Origin: Bacteroidia bacterium
GTDB lineage: Bacteria > Bacteroidota > Bacteroidia > J057
Length of the DNA: 64,000 nucleotides
Direction of reading: 5' to 3'
NCBI GenBank assembly: GCA_030430575.1
Contig: JAUIKF010000013.1
Location: 79,337-143,336 of the forward strand
Of this stretch, positions 17,342 to 25,872 are shown piece after piece. Position 1 is the stretch's first letter. Each line of letters begins with the position of its first letter. The notes under the pieces are model-generated. The model had not been told where the DNA came from. It did no database searches and saw only the letters and a list, made by a program, of their open reading frames with translations. Position numbers and translations under genes: made by a program.

Positions 17342-19621
17342 ATGAAGTATCTATTACCCTTTGTCATTTTTTTTTTATCTGCCTTTCCAAACAAAAAAAT
17401 AAGCGCACAAAGCACCTTTTACCATCCCGATACCATCCAGGAAATCCGGATCACCTTTTCTCAAACCAATTGGGACCACCTCCTCGATAGCCTCTATATA
17501 GAAGGGAAGAAAAATCGAATGTTATGCGCTATTGAGATCAATGGGGAAAGCTTCGATAGTGTGGGGATTCGGTATAAAGGATTCAGCTCCGTCAGTGTGA
17601 CACGCACCAAAAACCCCTTCAATATCAAGCTGGATTATATCAAAGGAAATCAAAACTATGAGGGCTTTGATAAACTCAAATTGAGCAATGTCATTCAAGA
17701 CCCTTCCTTTCTGCGGGAGGTCATGGCCTATGAAATCGGGCGAAAATATATGCCCGCCTCCCGCGCTAATTTTGCCAAAGTATACATCAATAACGTCTAC
17801 TGGGGATTGTATTCCAATGTGGAAGCAGTGAATAAAGACTTTGTTTCCGATCGTTTTGGATCGAGGGGCAATGCTTTTTTTAAATGCAATCCAGCAGTAC
17901 TGGATTTTGATGGGGAGAACTCCAACCTGGGGAATTCTCCAGGGACGGATACGACGGATTATTATCCTTTTTATGACATAGAGTCTGACCACGGATGGAC
18001 CGATCTATATGAACTCATTGACATCCTCAATGAGCATCCAGAGAATATTGAGACCATTCTCAATGTAGACAGAGCGCTGTGGATGCATGCCTTCAATTAT
18101 GCCATTATCAATTTTGATAGCTATGTGGGCTACGCACAGAACTATTATCTCTACCAAGATGACAATGGACGATTTAATCCCATTCTGTGGGATTTGAATC
18201 AGTCTTTTGCTAGTTATCGCTTGACGGATGCCTCGGAGCATTTTGCGGGATTTACGATTGCAGAGGCCAAGAATATGGACCCGCTATTACACTATTCGAG
18301 CGTGTCCATTTATCCAAGGCCGCTGATGGAAAATCTATTTGAAAATGAGACCTACCGTCACATGTACATCGCGCATTTGCGGACGATCATGGAGGAGAAT
18401 TTTGCGACACAAGACTTTGCCGTACGCGGGCAGTTTTTGCAGAATTTGATTGAAAATGAGGTCTTAGCCGATACCAATAAATTCTACACGGATAGTGATT
18501 TTTATAAAAACCTGGACACCACGGTTTCGGACTTGGTGGACTATCCAGGGCTAATTGACCTGATGGACGACCGTACGACTTATCTCCAAGGCTATGATGG
18601 CTATCAAGGTGCGCCGACCATCGCCCTTCCTACCCATACGCCTCAAAACATCTCAATAGGTGACGATATCTGGATCAATGCGGAGATCAAAGATGCCGAT
18701 ATAGTGATTCTGGCTTATCGTTTTGGGGGCAATGGCTTATTCCAAAAAATAGAGATGGTTGACGATGGGACCCAAAATGATGGAGCCGCGAATGATGATG
18801 TGTATGGGATACAATTAACCAATGTGGGGAACGCCATCCAGTACTATCTGTATGCACAAAATGACTCTGCTGGGCAGTTTTCTCCCCAGCGTGCTGCGTA
18901 CGAATATTACCTCATCCAATCAGATATTGATCAGGGAAATATTGTCATCAATGAACTCATGGCCTCCAATAGCACGACGGTTAAGGACAACGCTGGCGAG
19001 TATGATGACTGGATTGAATTGCACAATAATACAGGCTTTGAGATTTCTATGGCAGGACTTTATCTGTCTGATAATCCCACTAATGTAAAAAAATGGGCTT
19101 TGCCAGATGTCAGCATTGCCCCGAATGGCTATTTGATCGTCTGGGCAGATGAGGATTCTCCACAAGGAAGTTTGCACGCCAATTTTAAACTTTCCGCTGC
19201 CAATGGCGAGACCTTGACTTTAGTGGATGAAAATGAAACCATGATTGATTCCATTTCTTTTGGTCCTCAGATGGAAGACATTTCCTATGGGAGGATTCCG
19301 AATGGGACAGGCCCTTTTCAGGTAATGCCGACTACCTTTGGCCAAAAGAATTCCCTGACGGCGTCACTCGATCCGCTGTATAGTACATTTGACCTATTCC
19401 CCAATCCTGTGTCTGAGGTGCTGACCTTGACATTTGACAGCGAGGTCCCGAATCGCATTCGATTATATGCCATTAATGGCAAATTGCTCCAAACCCATAT
19501 CGTCTCTCCTGGAAGCACTAGCACGCAATTGAAGGTTGCGGATCTATCGGCTGGATTGTACTTAGTGAATGTGGTGTATGATGATTTTGTGGTAATAGAA
19601 AAAGTGGTAGTTCAGGATTAG
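17342..19621 (+). CDS. CotH kinase-like protein with lamin-tail domain and T9SS sorting domain
   Basis: This is a 759-residue secreted protein. The chosen ATG at 17342 gives a signal peptide (MKYLLPFVIFFLSAF...KISAQ); an upstream in-frame ATG would lie inside the repeat element. Residues ~35-420 are CotH-like: GIRYKGFSS, KVYINNVYWGLYSNVEAV, then WDLNQSFASY, the position of the Mg/ATP-binding WD.D motif. A beta domain follows, then a lamin-tail domain (~535-645, INELMASNS, DWIELHNN, GLYLSDN). The last ~75 residues are a Por sorting domain (LFPNPVSEVLTLTF). CotH proteins phosphorylate secreted proteins in Bacillus; here the target is unknown. Confidence 0.88.
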   Translation: MKYLLPFVIFFLSAFPNKKISAQSTFYHPDTIQEIRITFSQTNWDHLLDSLYIEGKKNRMLCAIEINGESFDSVGIRYKGFSSVSVTRTKNPFNIKLDYIKGNQNYEGFDKLKLSNVIQDPSFLREVMAYEIGRKYMPASRANFAKVYINNVYWGLYSNVEAVNKDFVSDRFGSRGNAFFKCNPAVLDFDGENSNLGNSPGTDTTDYYPFYDIESDHGWTDLYELIDILNEHPENIETILNVDRALWMHAFNYAIINFDSYVGYAQNYYLYQDDNGRFNPILWDLNQSFASYRLTDASEHFAGFTIAEAKNMDPLLHYSSVSIYPRPLMENLFENETYRHMYIAHLRTIMEENFATQDFAVRGQFLQNLIENEVLADTNKFYTDSDFYKNLDTTVSDLVDYPGLIDLMDDRTTYLQGYDGYQGAPTIALPTHTPQNISIGDDIWINAEIKDADIVILAYRFGGNGLFQKIEMVDDGTQNDGAANDDVYGIQLTNVGNAIQYYLYAQNDSAGQFSPQRAAYEYYLIQSDIDQGNIVINELMASNSTTVKDNAGEYDDWIELHNNTGFEISMAGLYLSDNPTNVKKWALPDVSIAPNGYLIVWADEDSPQGSLHANFKLSAANGETLTLVDENETMIDSISFGPQMEDISYGRIPNGTGPFQVMPTTFGQKNSLTASLDPLYSTFDLFPNPVSEVLTLTFDSEVPNRIRLYAINGKLLQTHIVSPGSTSTQLKVADLSAGLYLVNVVYDDFVVIEKVVVQD

Positions 19622-19662
19622 GAAATAATGTTGGATGAATATTAAACACTATACTTGAGCTG

Positions 19663-19698
19663 AAGACGCAACAGATTGAGGAAAATCTGTTGCGTCTT
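19663..19698. repeat. Palindromic hairpin, GARGAA-loop family, copy 1
   Basis: A 15-bp stem (AAGACGCAACAGATT with its complement) encloses the loop GAGGAA. It lies 41 bases after the CotH gene and could also act as a weak terminator. Related hairpins are at 19709-19744 and 48570-48605. Confidence 0.75.
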
Positions 19699-19708
19699 TG
19701 AGGCCACC

Positions 19709-19744
19709 GACATCTAACAGATTTTCTTCAATCTGTTAGATGTC
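19709..19744. repeat. Palindromic hairpin, GARGAA-loop family, copy 2 (inverted)
   Basis: A 15-bp stem (GACATCTAACAGATT with its complement) encloses TTCTTC, the complement of GAAGAA. It is thus the same family in opposite orientation to copy 1, 10 bp away. Confidence 0.75.
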
Positions 19745-19847
19745 CAGGCTACGCGTTCTGCTTCACAGCTACCTCAAAAAAGAAATTAAACTATCCCTCA
19801 TTCCCCTCAGAAAGATACCTTTGACACGAAATTCAAAAATCCCCCAA

Positions 19848-21071
19848 ATGAAAAAAATAATTACCCTCCTCCTCGCTTGTATGAGCCTACAATTGCCCGC
19901 CCAAATATTCACCAACTACACGGAAACAGATGGCCTTATCAGCAATTTTGTGAACTGCGTGGCATTGGACACCAGCGAGCATGTATGGTTTGGAACAAAA
20001 GACGGCCTATCACACTTTGATGGGACCACCTGGACCAATTATGACCAAACCTCCCACCCTGACTTGGTGGATAATAATGTGCTTGCCCTTGACGTCGACA
20101 GGGACAATAACCTATGGATTGGGACAGATTTCGGCGTGAGCAAATTTGATGGGACGAATTGGACGACCTATACGGTGGCAGATGGCCTGGCAGACGATCG
20201 CATCAAATACATCAACCAAAGCGCCGATGGGCGCATGTGGTTCGCCAATAACGATGGCGTTTCTATCCTAGACGGGACGACCTGGACGAGCTATGTCATG
20301 GCAGATGGAATCCCCTTTGGCGGGACCAATTTTGTGGCGTTTGATTCCCTTGGGAACACTTGGCTGGGAACGCCCTTGTCGGGCATCTTGATTTTTGACG
20401 GGACCCATTTTTCTGAGATAACAGAAAACGATGGTTTGCTGAATAATAAGATTCGGTCCATTGCTGTCTCCGCCAGGAATTATAAATGGATTGCAACGGC
20501 TGACGGCATGTCCCTGTTTGGCCCTAATAATAATTTTGTGGCACACCATGAACACATTTTTACCTTGCCCCCACCTCACCTCTTGAATCCTACAGAAGAC
20601 GTACAAATTGACCCTGCAGGCAGAATCTGGGTAGGGGTCTATATAGATTATCTGGTTACAGAAGGCGGCATCTCCATGTACAACCATACCATTTGGGAAG
20701 ACTATGATGTGAGTGACGGATTGGTAGGGCCTGTTGTGAGAAGATTGGCGATCGATTCTAAAAACACTGTTTGGGTGGTGACCAGTTCGGGTGTCAGTAA
20801 AATTGGGGGACTGATGACCTCCATTTTTGAGGAGGAGGTTCAAGCTGACATCCAGCTATTTCCTAATCCTACCAGCGCGAATATTTCCTTAAAAATCCCA
20901 CACCAATTAATCGGAAGTGAATTCCAGATATTCGACCCTGTTGGAAAATTGGTCCAGCGAGGCAATGTGATGCGTGAAGAACAAGTGATTGATTTGGAGC
21001 AAGTAGCAAACGGCATTTATTTCCTTTCGATAGATCATGTGTATTCGAAGAAGATTGTTGTGAGGCGGTAG
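19848..21071 (+). CDS. Secreted two-component-propeller repeat protein with T9SS sorting domain
   Basis: This 407-residue protein has a signal peptide (MKKIITLLLACMSLQLPAQ) and six to seven repeats of the 'regulator propeller' type: VWFGTKDGLSHFDGTTWTNY, then LWIGTDFGVSKFDGTNWTTY, then MWFANNDGVSILDGTTWTSY and so on. These blades are the sensor part of Bacteroidota hybrid histidine kinases, but here no kinase follows. Instead a Por sorting domain (~320-407, LFPNPTSANISLKI) shows export by the type IX system. It is probably a surface-displayed binding propeller; the ligand is unknown. The start was chosen at the signal peptide; the frame upstream runs through a hairpin repeat. Confidence 0.88.
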   Translation: MKKIITLLLACMSLQLPAQIFTNYTETDGLISNFVNCVALDTSEHVWFGTKDGLSHFDGTTWTNYDQTSHPDLVDNNVLALDVDRDNNLWIGTDFGVSKFDGTNWTTYTVADGLADDRIKYINQSADGRMWFANNDGVSILDGTTWTSYVMADGIPFGGTNFVAFDSLGNTWLGTPLSGILIFDGTHFSEITENDGLLNNKIRSIAVSARNYKWIATADGMSLFGPNNNFVAHHEHIFTLPPPHLLNPTEDVQIDPAGRIWVGVYIDYLVTEGGISMYNHTIWEDYDVSDGLVGPVVRRLAIDSKNTVWVVTSSGVSKIGGLMTSIFEEEVQADIQLFPNPTSANISLKIPHQLIGSEFQIFDPVGKLVQRGNVMREEQVIDLEQVANGIYFLSIDHVYSKKIVVRR

Positions 21072-21114
21072 TTCACCTAAGCTGGCAGGCAATTAGATGA
21101 AATCGAGCCATATT

Positions 21115-21229
21115 GCCTTTATTTTGCGACAAAATTTGAATATGTACCCCTTACTTTGTGATACAATATTATAACATACCCCTTATTTTGTGACAAATAT
21201 TGCGTAAATTGACCCTTATTCTGTGACAT
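21115..21229. repeat. Four spaced direct repeats (ACCCCTTATTTTGTGACA type)
   Basis: Four degenerate copies are centred on TTATTTTGTGAC-like cores at 21119-21130, 21151-21162, 21183-21194 and 21217-21228. Start-to-start distances are 32, 32 and 34 bp, about three helical turns. They end 16 bp before the ATG of the DUF4143 ATPase. The same-face spacing suggests binding sites for a protein, possibly the gene's own regulation. Confidence 0.7.
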
Positions 21230-21244
21230 AAAGGAAGGGAGTAC

Positions 21245-22606
21245 ATGAATTTTATCCGACATATCGAACACCATTTAGCAAAATGGAAGGGCCGTAAAGA
21301 TCGCAAACCCCTTATTTTAAGAGGAGCAAGGCAAGTTGGAAAAACAACGTTGGCGAAACACTTTGCAAGGAACTTCCCTCGGAGAATCTTTTTAAACCTC
21401 GAAAAACCAGAAGGTCGCCAATATTTTGAATCCTATAGTCAAGTAAAAACGATTGCAGAAGCACTTTTTTTAGCCCATAATATTTCTTTTGCTGAACGGA
21501 AAAATACGCTACTTTTTATAGATGAGATCCAGGAATCTCCTAAAGCCATCCATTTACTCCGTTATTTCTATGAAGAAATTCCAGAATTACCTGTAATTGC
21601 TGCTGGCTCACTGTTAGAATTTGCCATGAGTAATGTGCCTAGTTTCCCTGTGGGGAGAGTGGAATATTTATATCTACACCCCTTGAATTTTCCTGAATAT
21701 TTAGCGGGAATAGGACATAATAATGCGATTGTAGCATTTGATCAAGTTCCAATCATGCCTTTTGCTCATCAGGTGCTCCTTGATTTGTTTAATCAATATG
21801 CAATCATTGGGGGAATGCCTGAAGTAGTAAAGGCTTATAAGGAGGACAATAGCATTACTGATTTGCCTAGGATTTATGAAAGTATTTGGGCGACATATCA
21901 AAATGATGTAGAGAAATACACCACTACAGAAAACGAGCGTCAAGTAATCAAGCACATTATTTCTACTGCTCACTTGTATATAGATAAGCGAATAAAGTTC
22001 CAAAATTTTGGTAATTCCAATTACAGGTCAAGGGAAGTGGGAGAAGCAATGAGGAACTTGGATGATGCTAAAATCATTCGAATCATATACCCTACCACAG
22101 ATACTGAAGTCCCTGTTAAACCCAATCTCAAAAAATCTCCTCGTCTTCAATTCTTAGATACAGGTTTGGTCAATCATGCTTTGGGGATTCAGGGACAGAT
22201 GTTGGGGATGAAAGCATTAAGTAATGCTTTTAGAGGTGCAATCATTCCCCATTTAATCACACAAGAATTGATCTCGCTCAATTCCATCCATAATAAAAGT
22301 CCCCATTTTTGGGTCCGTGACAAAAATCAAGCATCATCTGAAGTTGATTTGGTATTTACCTATAATGATAAAGTTGTTCCAATAGAGATTAAATCTGGAA
22401 GTACAGGCACTTTAAAATCACTCCACCAATTTATGGAGCGAACCAATCATCCCTATGCCGTTCGAATATATGCTGGAGAATTCAAGGTAGAACAGATACA
22501 AACGGTAAGTGGAGTGCCATTTCTTCTCATGAACCTTCCTTATTATCTAGGGACAAAACTCCCAGAATACATCGCATATTTTATTGAAAATCACACCCTG
22601 CGGTGA
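21245..22606 (+). CDS. AAA ATPase with DUF4143 domain
   Basis: This is a 453-residue protein of the AAA_14/DUF4143 family. Walker A is ILRGARQVGKTTLAKHF (~23-39), Walker B is LLFIDEIQESPKAIHLLRYF (~90-109) and a sensor-like IAAGSLLEF lies near 120. The C-terminal DUF4143 domain includes the restriction-nuclease-like segment WVRDKNQASSEVDLVF followed by VVPIEIKSG (~355-385). Such proteins are widespread and mobile; proposed roles range from stress response to toxin-like activity and none is proven. The gene is AT-rich compared with its neighbours, suggesting acquisition. It is preceded by the 32-bp-spaced repeats. Confidence 0.88.
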   Translation: MNFIRHIEHHLAKWKGRKDRKPLILRGARQVGKTTLAKHFARNFPRRIFLNLEKPEGRQYFESYSQVKTIAEALFLAHNISFAERKNTLLFIDEIQESPKAIHLLRYFYEEIPELPVIAAGSLLEFAMSNVPSFPVGRVEYLYLHPLNFPEYLAGIGHNNAIVAFDQVPIMPFAHQVLLDLFNQYAIIGGMPEVVKAYKEDNSITDLPRIYESIWATYQNDVEKYTTTENERQVIKHIISTAHLYIDKRIKFQNFGNSNYRSREVGEAMRNLDDAKIIRIIYPTTDTEVPVKPNLKKSPRLQFLDTGLVNHALGIQGQMLGMKALSNAFRGAIIPHLITQELISLNSIHNKSPHFWVRDKNQASSEVDLVFTYNDKVVPIEIKSGSTGTLKSLHQFMERTNHPYAVRIYAGEFKVEQIQTVSGVPFLLMNLPYYLGTKLPEYIAYFIENHTLR

Positions 22607-22653
22607 TATTTTCTCCCTCCCTTCCGACAAAGGAGAAAAAAACAATTACCGCT

Positions 22654-23202
22654 ATGAAAAACACATTGTTTCTCCTCCTACTCACCACCCTTCTTACCCT
22701 CAATGCAAGCGCACAAACAGGCGTATACGTCAACGGGCGCCAGCTCACCTATCAGCAGGTAAATGCCCTTTCACAGTATTATCAGGTCAAAATCGCCCAA
22801 GGGCGTTATTGGTATGACCAGACCTGCGGTCTTTGGGGATATGAAGGCGCCGCCGCATCGGGCGTGATGCACGCCAATCTAGACTTTGGCGCACCTATGC
22901 GTTCTAATGCTTCCGCGGGACGCACAGGCGTCTTCCTCAATGGCCGCCAACTCAACCACCAAGAGCTTCGCTATTGGCAACAATTTACTGGCTATATCCA
23001 ACCGGGCCGTTACTGGCTAGACGCCAATGGCTATGCCGGCCCCGAAGGCGGCTACGCCACCATCAACCTCGCCCAAGCCGCCGCCCAGCAACAGCGCGCC
23101 TCCGGCGGCTCCAATAACTTCTGGCGAAGCAATACTACAGGCGTCGGTACGGGCGGGAATGGAAAGGACTTTTATGTCATTGGAAAAGGATGGTCGTGGT
23201 AA
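22654..23202 (+). CDS. Small secreted protein with two GRYW repeats
   Basis: This 182-residue protein begins with a signal peptide (residues 1-21, ending NASAQ). It carries a ~50-residue duplication: TGVYVNGRQLTYQQ...GRYWYDQTCGLWGYEG and TGVFLNGRQLNHQE...GRYWLDANGYAGPEGG. The C-terminal third is low in complexity (Gly, Asn, Gln, Ala) and ends KGWSW. I know the GRYW.D..G..G.EG pattern from small exported proteins but not any function. The start at 22654 is chosen for the signal peptide; an earlier in-frame ATG overlaps the preceding gene by four bases. Confidence 0.75.
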   Translation: MKNTLFLLLLTTLLTLNASAQTGVYVNGRQLTYQQVNALSQYYQVKIAQGRYWYDQTCGLWGYEGAAASGVMHANLDFGAPMRSNASAGRTGVFLNGRQLNHQELRYWQQFTGYIQPGRYWLDANGYAGPEGGYATINLAQAAAQQQRASGGSNNFWRSNTTGVGTGGNGKDFYVIGKGWSW

Positions 23203-23213
23203 GGAAGGTTTTA

Positions 23214-23311
23214 TGTTTGGGGTTTAGAGTTTAGAGTTTAGAGTTTAGGGTTCAGGGTTCAGGATAATTACACGCCATAGAACACAAAACACAAAACACA
23301 AAACGCAAAAC
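23214..23311. repeat. Simple tandem repeats (GTTTAGA and AACACAA types)
   Basis: Bases 23214-23263 are four to six copies of GTTTAGA drifting to GTTCAGG. Bases 23281-23311 are copies of an 8-bp ACACAAAA unit. They fill the space between two convergent genes and have no coding sense. Confidence 0.8.
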
Positions 23312-23317
23312 CTCCCC

Positions 23318-23656
23318 CTACTCCACCTCTACAATAATCCCTTCCATAAAATCGAGAATTTTGAGGATTTGGCTGTCGCTCATGCCATTGACAAAGCCCT
23401 TCAATAGGGGCTGAAGGCCCTTTTTGAAGGTGGCAAGGCCTACTTCTGCTGCTTTGATTTTGATAAAATTGACCCCTGCATGCCGCAAGGATTGCAGGAA
23501 AAAGTGATCGATGCCTTCGTCAGCAAGTTCGTTGATAATATTCAACAGTGCCCTGCGATTGGGTTTGGCGGCAGTGTCTAGACGCAGGTTGGCGATGACT
23601 TGGGAAGTTTTTTCATGAAGTGGAGGGGCAATAGGGAAGGCGATGTAAGCTGACAT
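23318..23656 (-). CDS. Hypothetical protein, 112 residues
   Basis: This is a small, mostly helical soluble protein with no signal peptide. An alternating hydrophobic pattern in VIANLRLDTAAKPNRRALLNII and a terminal KILDFMEGIIVEVE suggest a compact helical bundle. No family is recognised. Composition resembles a real gene and both flanks are non-coding. It is transcribed away from the tyrosine-catabolism gene hmgA. Confidence 0.6.
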   Translation of the reverse strand: MSAYIAFPIAPPLHEKTSQVIANLRLDTAAKPNRRALLNIINELADEGIDHFFLQSLRHAGVNFIKIKAAEVGLATFKKGLQPLLKGFVNGMSDSQILKILDFMEGIIVEVE

Positions 23657-23722
23657 AAGAAATGAAAAATGAAGAATTAAAAATTAATAGATAGAGATTC
23701 ATTCTACGGTAGATTTTTGTTT

Positions 23723-23764
23723 TTTCCACTATTGAGGCTGGTAAACCCAACTCAATAGTGGAAA
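23723..23764. repeat. 14-bp-stem hairpin upstream of hmgA
   Basis: TTTCCACTATTGAG (23723-23736) pairs perfectly with CTCAATAGTGGAAA (23751-23764) across a 14-base loop. It stands between divergent genes, upstream of the hmgA promoter, so a regulatory or REP-like role is possible. Confidence 0.7.
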
Positions 23765-23847
23765 TTTCATTTTTAAGTAGTGACTTATGTCATAGCCCTT
23801 CATTGATAAAATCCTGCTTTCATTTACCAATAAAGCAACAACTTGTA

Positions 23848-23855
23848 TACCTTTG
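23848..23855 (+). promoter_or_regulatory. -7 element of the hmgA promoter
   Basis: TACCTTTG fits TAnnTTTG and lies 79 bases before the start codon. No strong -33 TTG is visible. Confidence 0.45.
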
Positions 23856-23934
23856 TACTCGCATCTAATTAGGTGTTTTTTCCTTGAAAAAATAGTAAGA
23901 TTTTCATTTTCACTTTGATTTTAATTCCTTCCAT

Positions 23935-25095
23935 ATGCCTATTTACCATAAACTCGGTTCTTTGCCCCCAAAACGGCATACCACCTTCAGGAAGCCAGAC
24001 GGCAATCTGTACTATGAACAATTGTTTGGTACCATCGGATTTGATGGGATGTCTTCCCTTCTATACCATGTCCATCGGCCCACGATGGTGAAGGAAATTC
24101 TCAGTTCGACAGATGTTTCACCGAAAATTGCTGTGGAAAAAAACATGGCATCCAGGCTGTTAAAGGGCTTTCAAGTGCCCCCTCAGGATGACTTTTTGGA
24201 TAGCAGAGAGGTACTGTTGGTGAATAATGATATCCACATTGGGCTGGCTGCTCCGCGCAAGTCCATGACGGACTATTTCTACAAAAACGCCGATGCCGAT
24301 GAAATGATTTTTGTCCATAAAGGCACAGGCACCCTTCGTACCCTCGTAGGAAATATTCGCTTCGAATATGGCGATTATCTCATTATCCCTCGCGGCATGA
24401 TCTATCAAATTGAATTCGACACCGAAGACAATCGCCTGCTTTATGCAGAGTCTTTTCACCCCATATATACGCCCAAGCGCTACCGCAACTGGTTTGGGCA
24501 GATGCTGGAGCATTCTCCTTTTTGTGAGCGGGACTATAAACTACCAGAGAACCTGGAGACACACGATGAGCAGGGCGAATTTTTGATGAAAATCAAGAAG
24601 CAAGGCCAACTGCATGAACTCACGTATGTATCGCATCCGTTTGATGTGGTAGGCTGGGACGGGTATAATTTCCCCTATGGCTTTTCCATCCATAACTTCG
24701 AACCGATCACGGGCCGTGTGCATCAGCCGCCGCCTGTTCATCAGACGTTTGAGACGTCGACGTTTGTGGTGTGCTCATTCTGCCCTCGTCTCTACGACTA
24801 CCACCCACAAGCCATCCCAGCCCCCTACAACCACTCCAACATCGATTCCGATGAAATGCTCTACTATGTCGACGGCGACTTCATGAGCCGCAACAACATC
24901 GACCAAGGCTACATTACCCTACATCCAGGAGGCATCCCACATGGTCCGCACCCTGGCGCTTACGAGCGCAGCATCGGCCAGACCGAGACAGCAGAGCTCG
25001 CTGTTATGATCGATACCTTTAAGCCGCTGATGATCACGGAGAATGCCCTCAAAATCGATGATGGGGTGTATTTCCAGAGTTGGCTGGAGCATTAG
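23935..25095 (+). CDS. hmgA: Homogentisate 1,2-dioxygenase
   Basis: This is a 386-residue Fe(II) ring-cleaving dioxygenase that opens homogentisate to maleylacetoacetate in tyrosine and phenylalanine breakdown. Family signatures are visible: the cupin segment DYLIIPRGMIYQIEF (~143-157), PYNHSNIDSDEMLYYVDG (~299-316) and LHPGGIPHGPHPGAYE (~328-343), which hold the His/acid iron ligands. The length fits the shorter bacterial form. It should be in one operon with fumarylacetoacetase and acetoacetate-CoA ligase, but an AT-rich restriction-modification pair lies between it and them. Confidence 0.93.
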   Translation: MPIYHKLGSLPPKRHTTFRKPDGNLYYEQLFGTIGFDGMSSLLYHVHRPTMVKEILSSTDVSPKIAVEKNMASRLLKGFQVPPQDDFLDSREVLLVNNDIHIGLAAPRKSMTDYFYKNADADEMIFVHKGTGTLRTLVGNIRFEYGDYLIIPRGMIYQIEFDTEDNRLLYAESFHPIYTPKRYRNWFGQMLEHSPFCERDYKLPENLETHDEQGEFLMKIKKQGQLHELTYVSHPFDVVGWDGYNFPYGFSIHNFEPITGRVHQPPPVHQTFETSTFVVCSFCPRLYDYHPQAIPAPYNHSNIDSDEMLYYVDGDFMSRNNIDQGYITLHPGGIPHGPHPGAYERSIGQTETAELAVMIDTFKPLMITENALKIDDGVYFQSWLEH

Positions 25096-25158
25096 GGGAG
25101 GTTGTAAATGGACCATCCTTTGCCTAATTTTAATTGCAAATTAATTGACAATAATTGA

Positions 25159-25872
25159 ATGGAATTATCCTCTTATAAAAGTGAAATTGAAGATGCTGTA
25201 AAACTATTTTGGATTACCAGAAAAGAGCAAAAAAAATCGGGCAAACAAGAAGATAGAAGTAACCGAAAAGCTGTTATTGGTGGAAAACAGTTGGACGGAT
25301 TTATTCAATTGATGTACAAAGTTGCAATTGATAATGGCATACCAGAAGCTTGTATTTATACAAAAAGCACCAACCTTCCTGGATTTTTTCGACCTACTAA
25401 AAATTGGGATTTTGTTGTTATCTCTCCTCAAAACACCTTGATTGCTGCCTTGGAGTTCAAATCACAAGTGGGGTCTTTTGGCAATAATTTTAATAACAGG
25501 ACGGAAGAAGCATTAGGGAGTGCAGTAGACATTTGGACAGCTTACAGAGAAAATGCATTTAGTACACAAATAGCGCCCTGGCTTGGATATTTAATGGTAT
25601 TAGAGAAGGCTGAAAAGTCTACAAAGTCCATTGGCATATCTTCGCCGAATTTTGATGTATTCGAAGAATTTATTGGGAGTTCATATTTAGATAGGTATGA
25701 TTTATTATGCAAGAGATTAATGACAGAACGACATTATAATGCAGCATCTGTGATATGGACCAAAGAAGATTACAGTTTTGGAGATACTAGTTCCATTACT
25801 TCCATTCATACTTTTTTGAATAGTTTTATCGGCCATATTTTGGGCCAATCAATGGCTTTTAATAATGATTGA
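25159..25872 (+). CDS. PaeR7I/XhoI-type type II restriction endonuclease
   Basis: This is a 237-residue endonuclease of the PaeR7I/XhoI family, whose members cut CTCGAG. The diagnostic stretch is LPGFFRPTKNWDFVVI (~74-89) followed by LIAALEFKSQVGSFGNNFNN (~94-113). The latter contains the D...ExK nuclease core (Asp in NWDFVV, Glu and Lys in EFK). It overlaps the methyltransferase start by eight bases, so the pair is coupled. It is strongly AT-rich compared with the flanking tyrosine genes, a sign of horizontal transfer. CTCGAG specificity is inferred from the family. Confidence 0.9.
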   Translation: MELSSYKSEIEDAVKLFWITRKEQKKSGKQEDRSNRKAVIGGKQLDGFIQLMYKVAIDNGIPEACIYTKSTNLPGFFRPTKNWDFVVISPQNTLIAALEFKSQVGSFGNNFNNRTEEALGSAVDIWTAYRENAFSTQIAPWLGYLMVLEKAEKSTKSIGISSPNFDVFEEFIGSSYLDRYDLLCKRLMTERHYNAASVIWTKEDYSFGDTSSITSIHTFLNSFIGHILGQSMAFNND

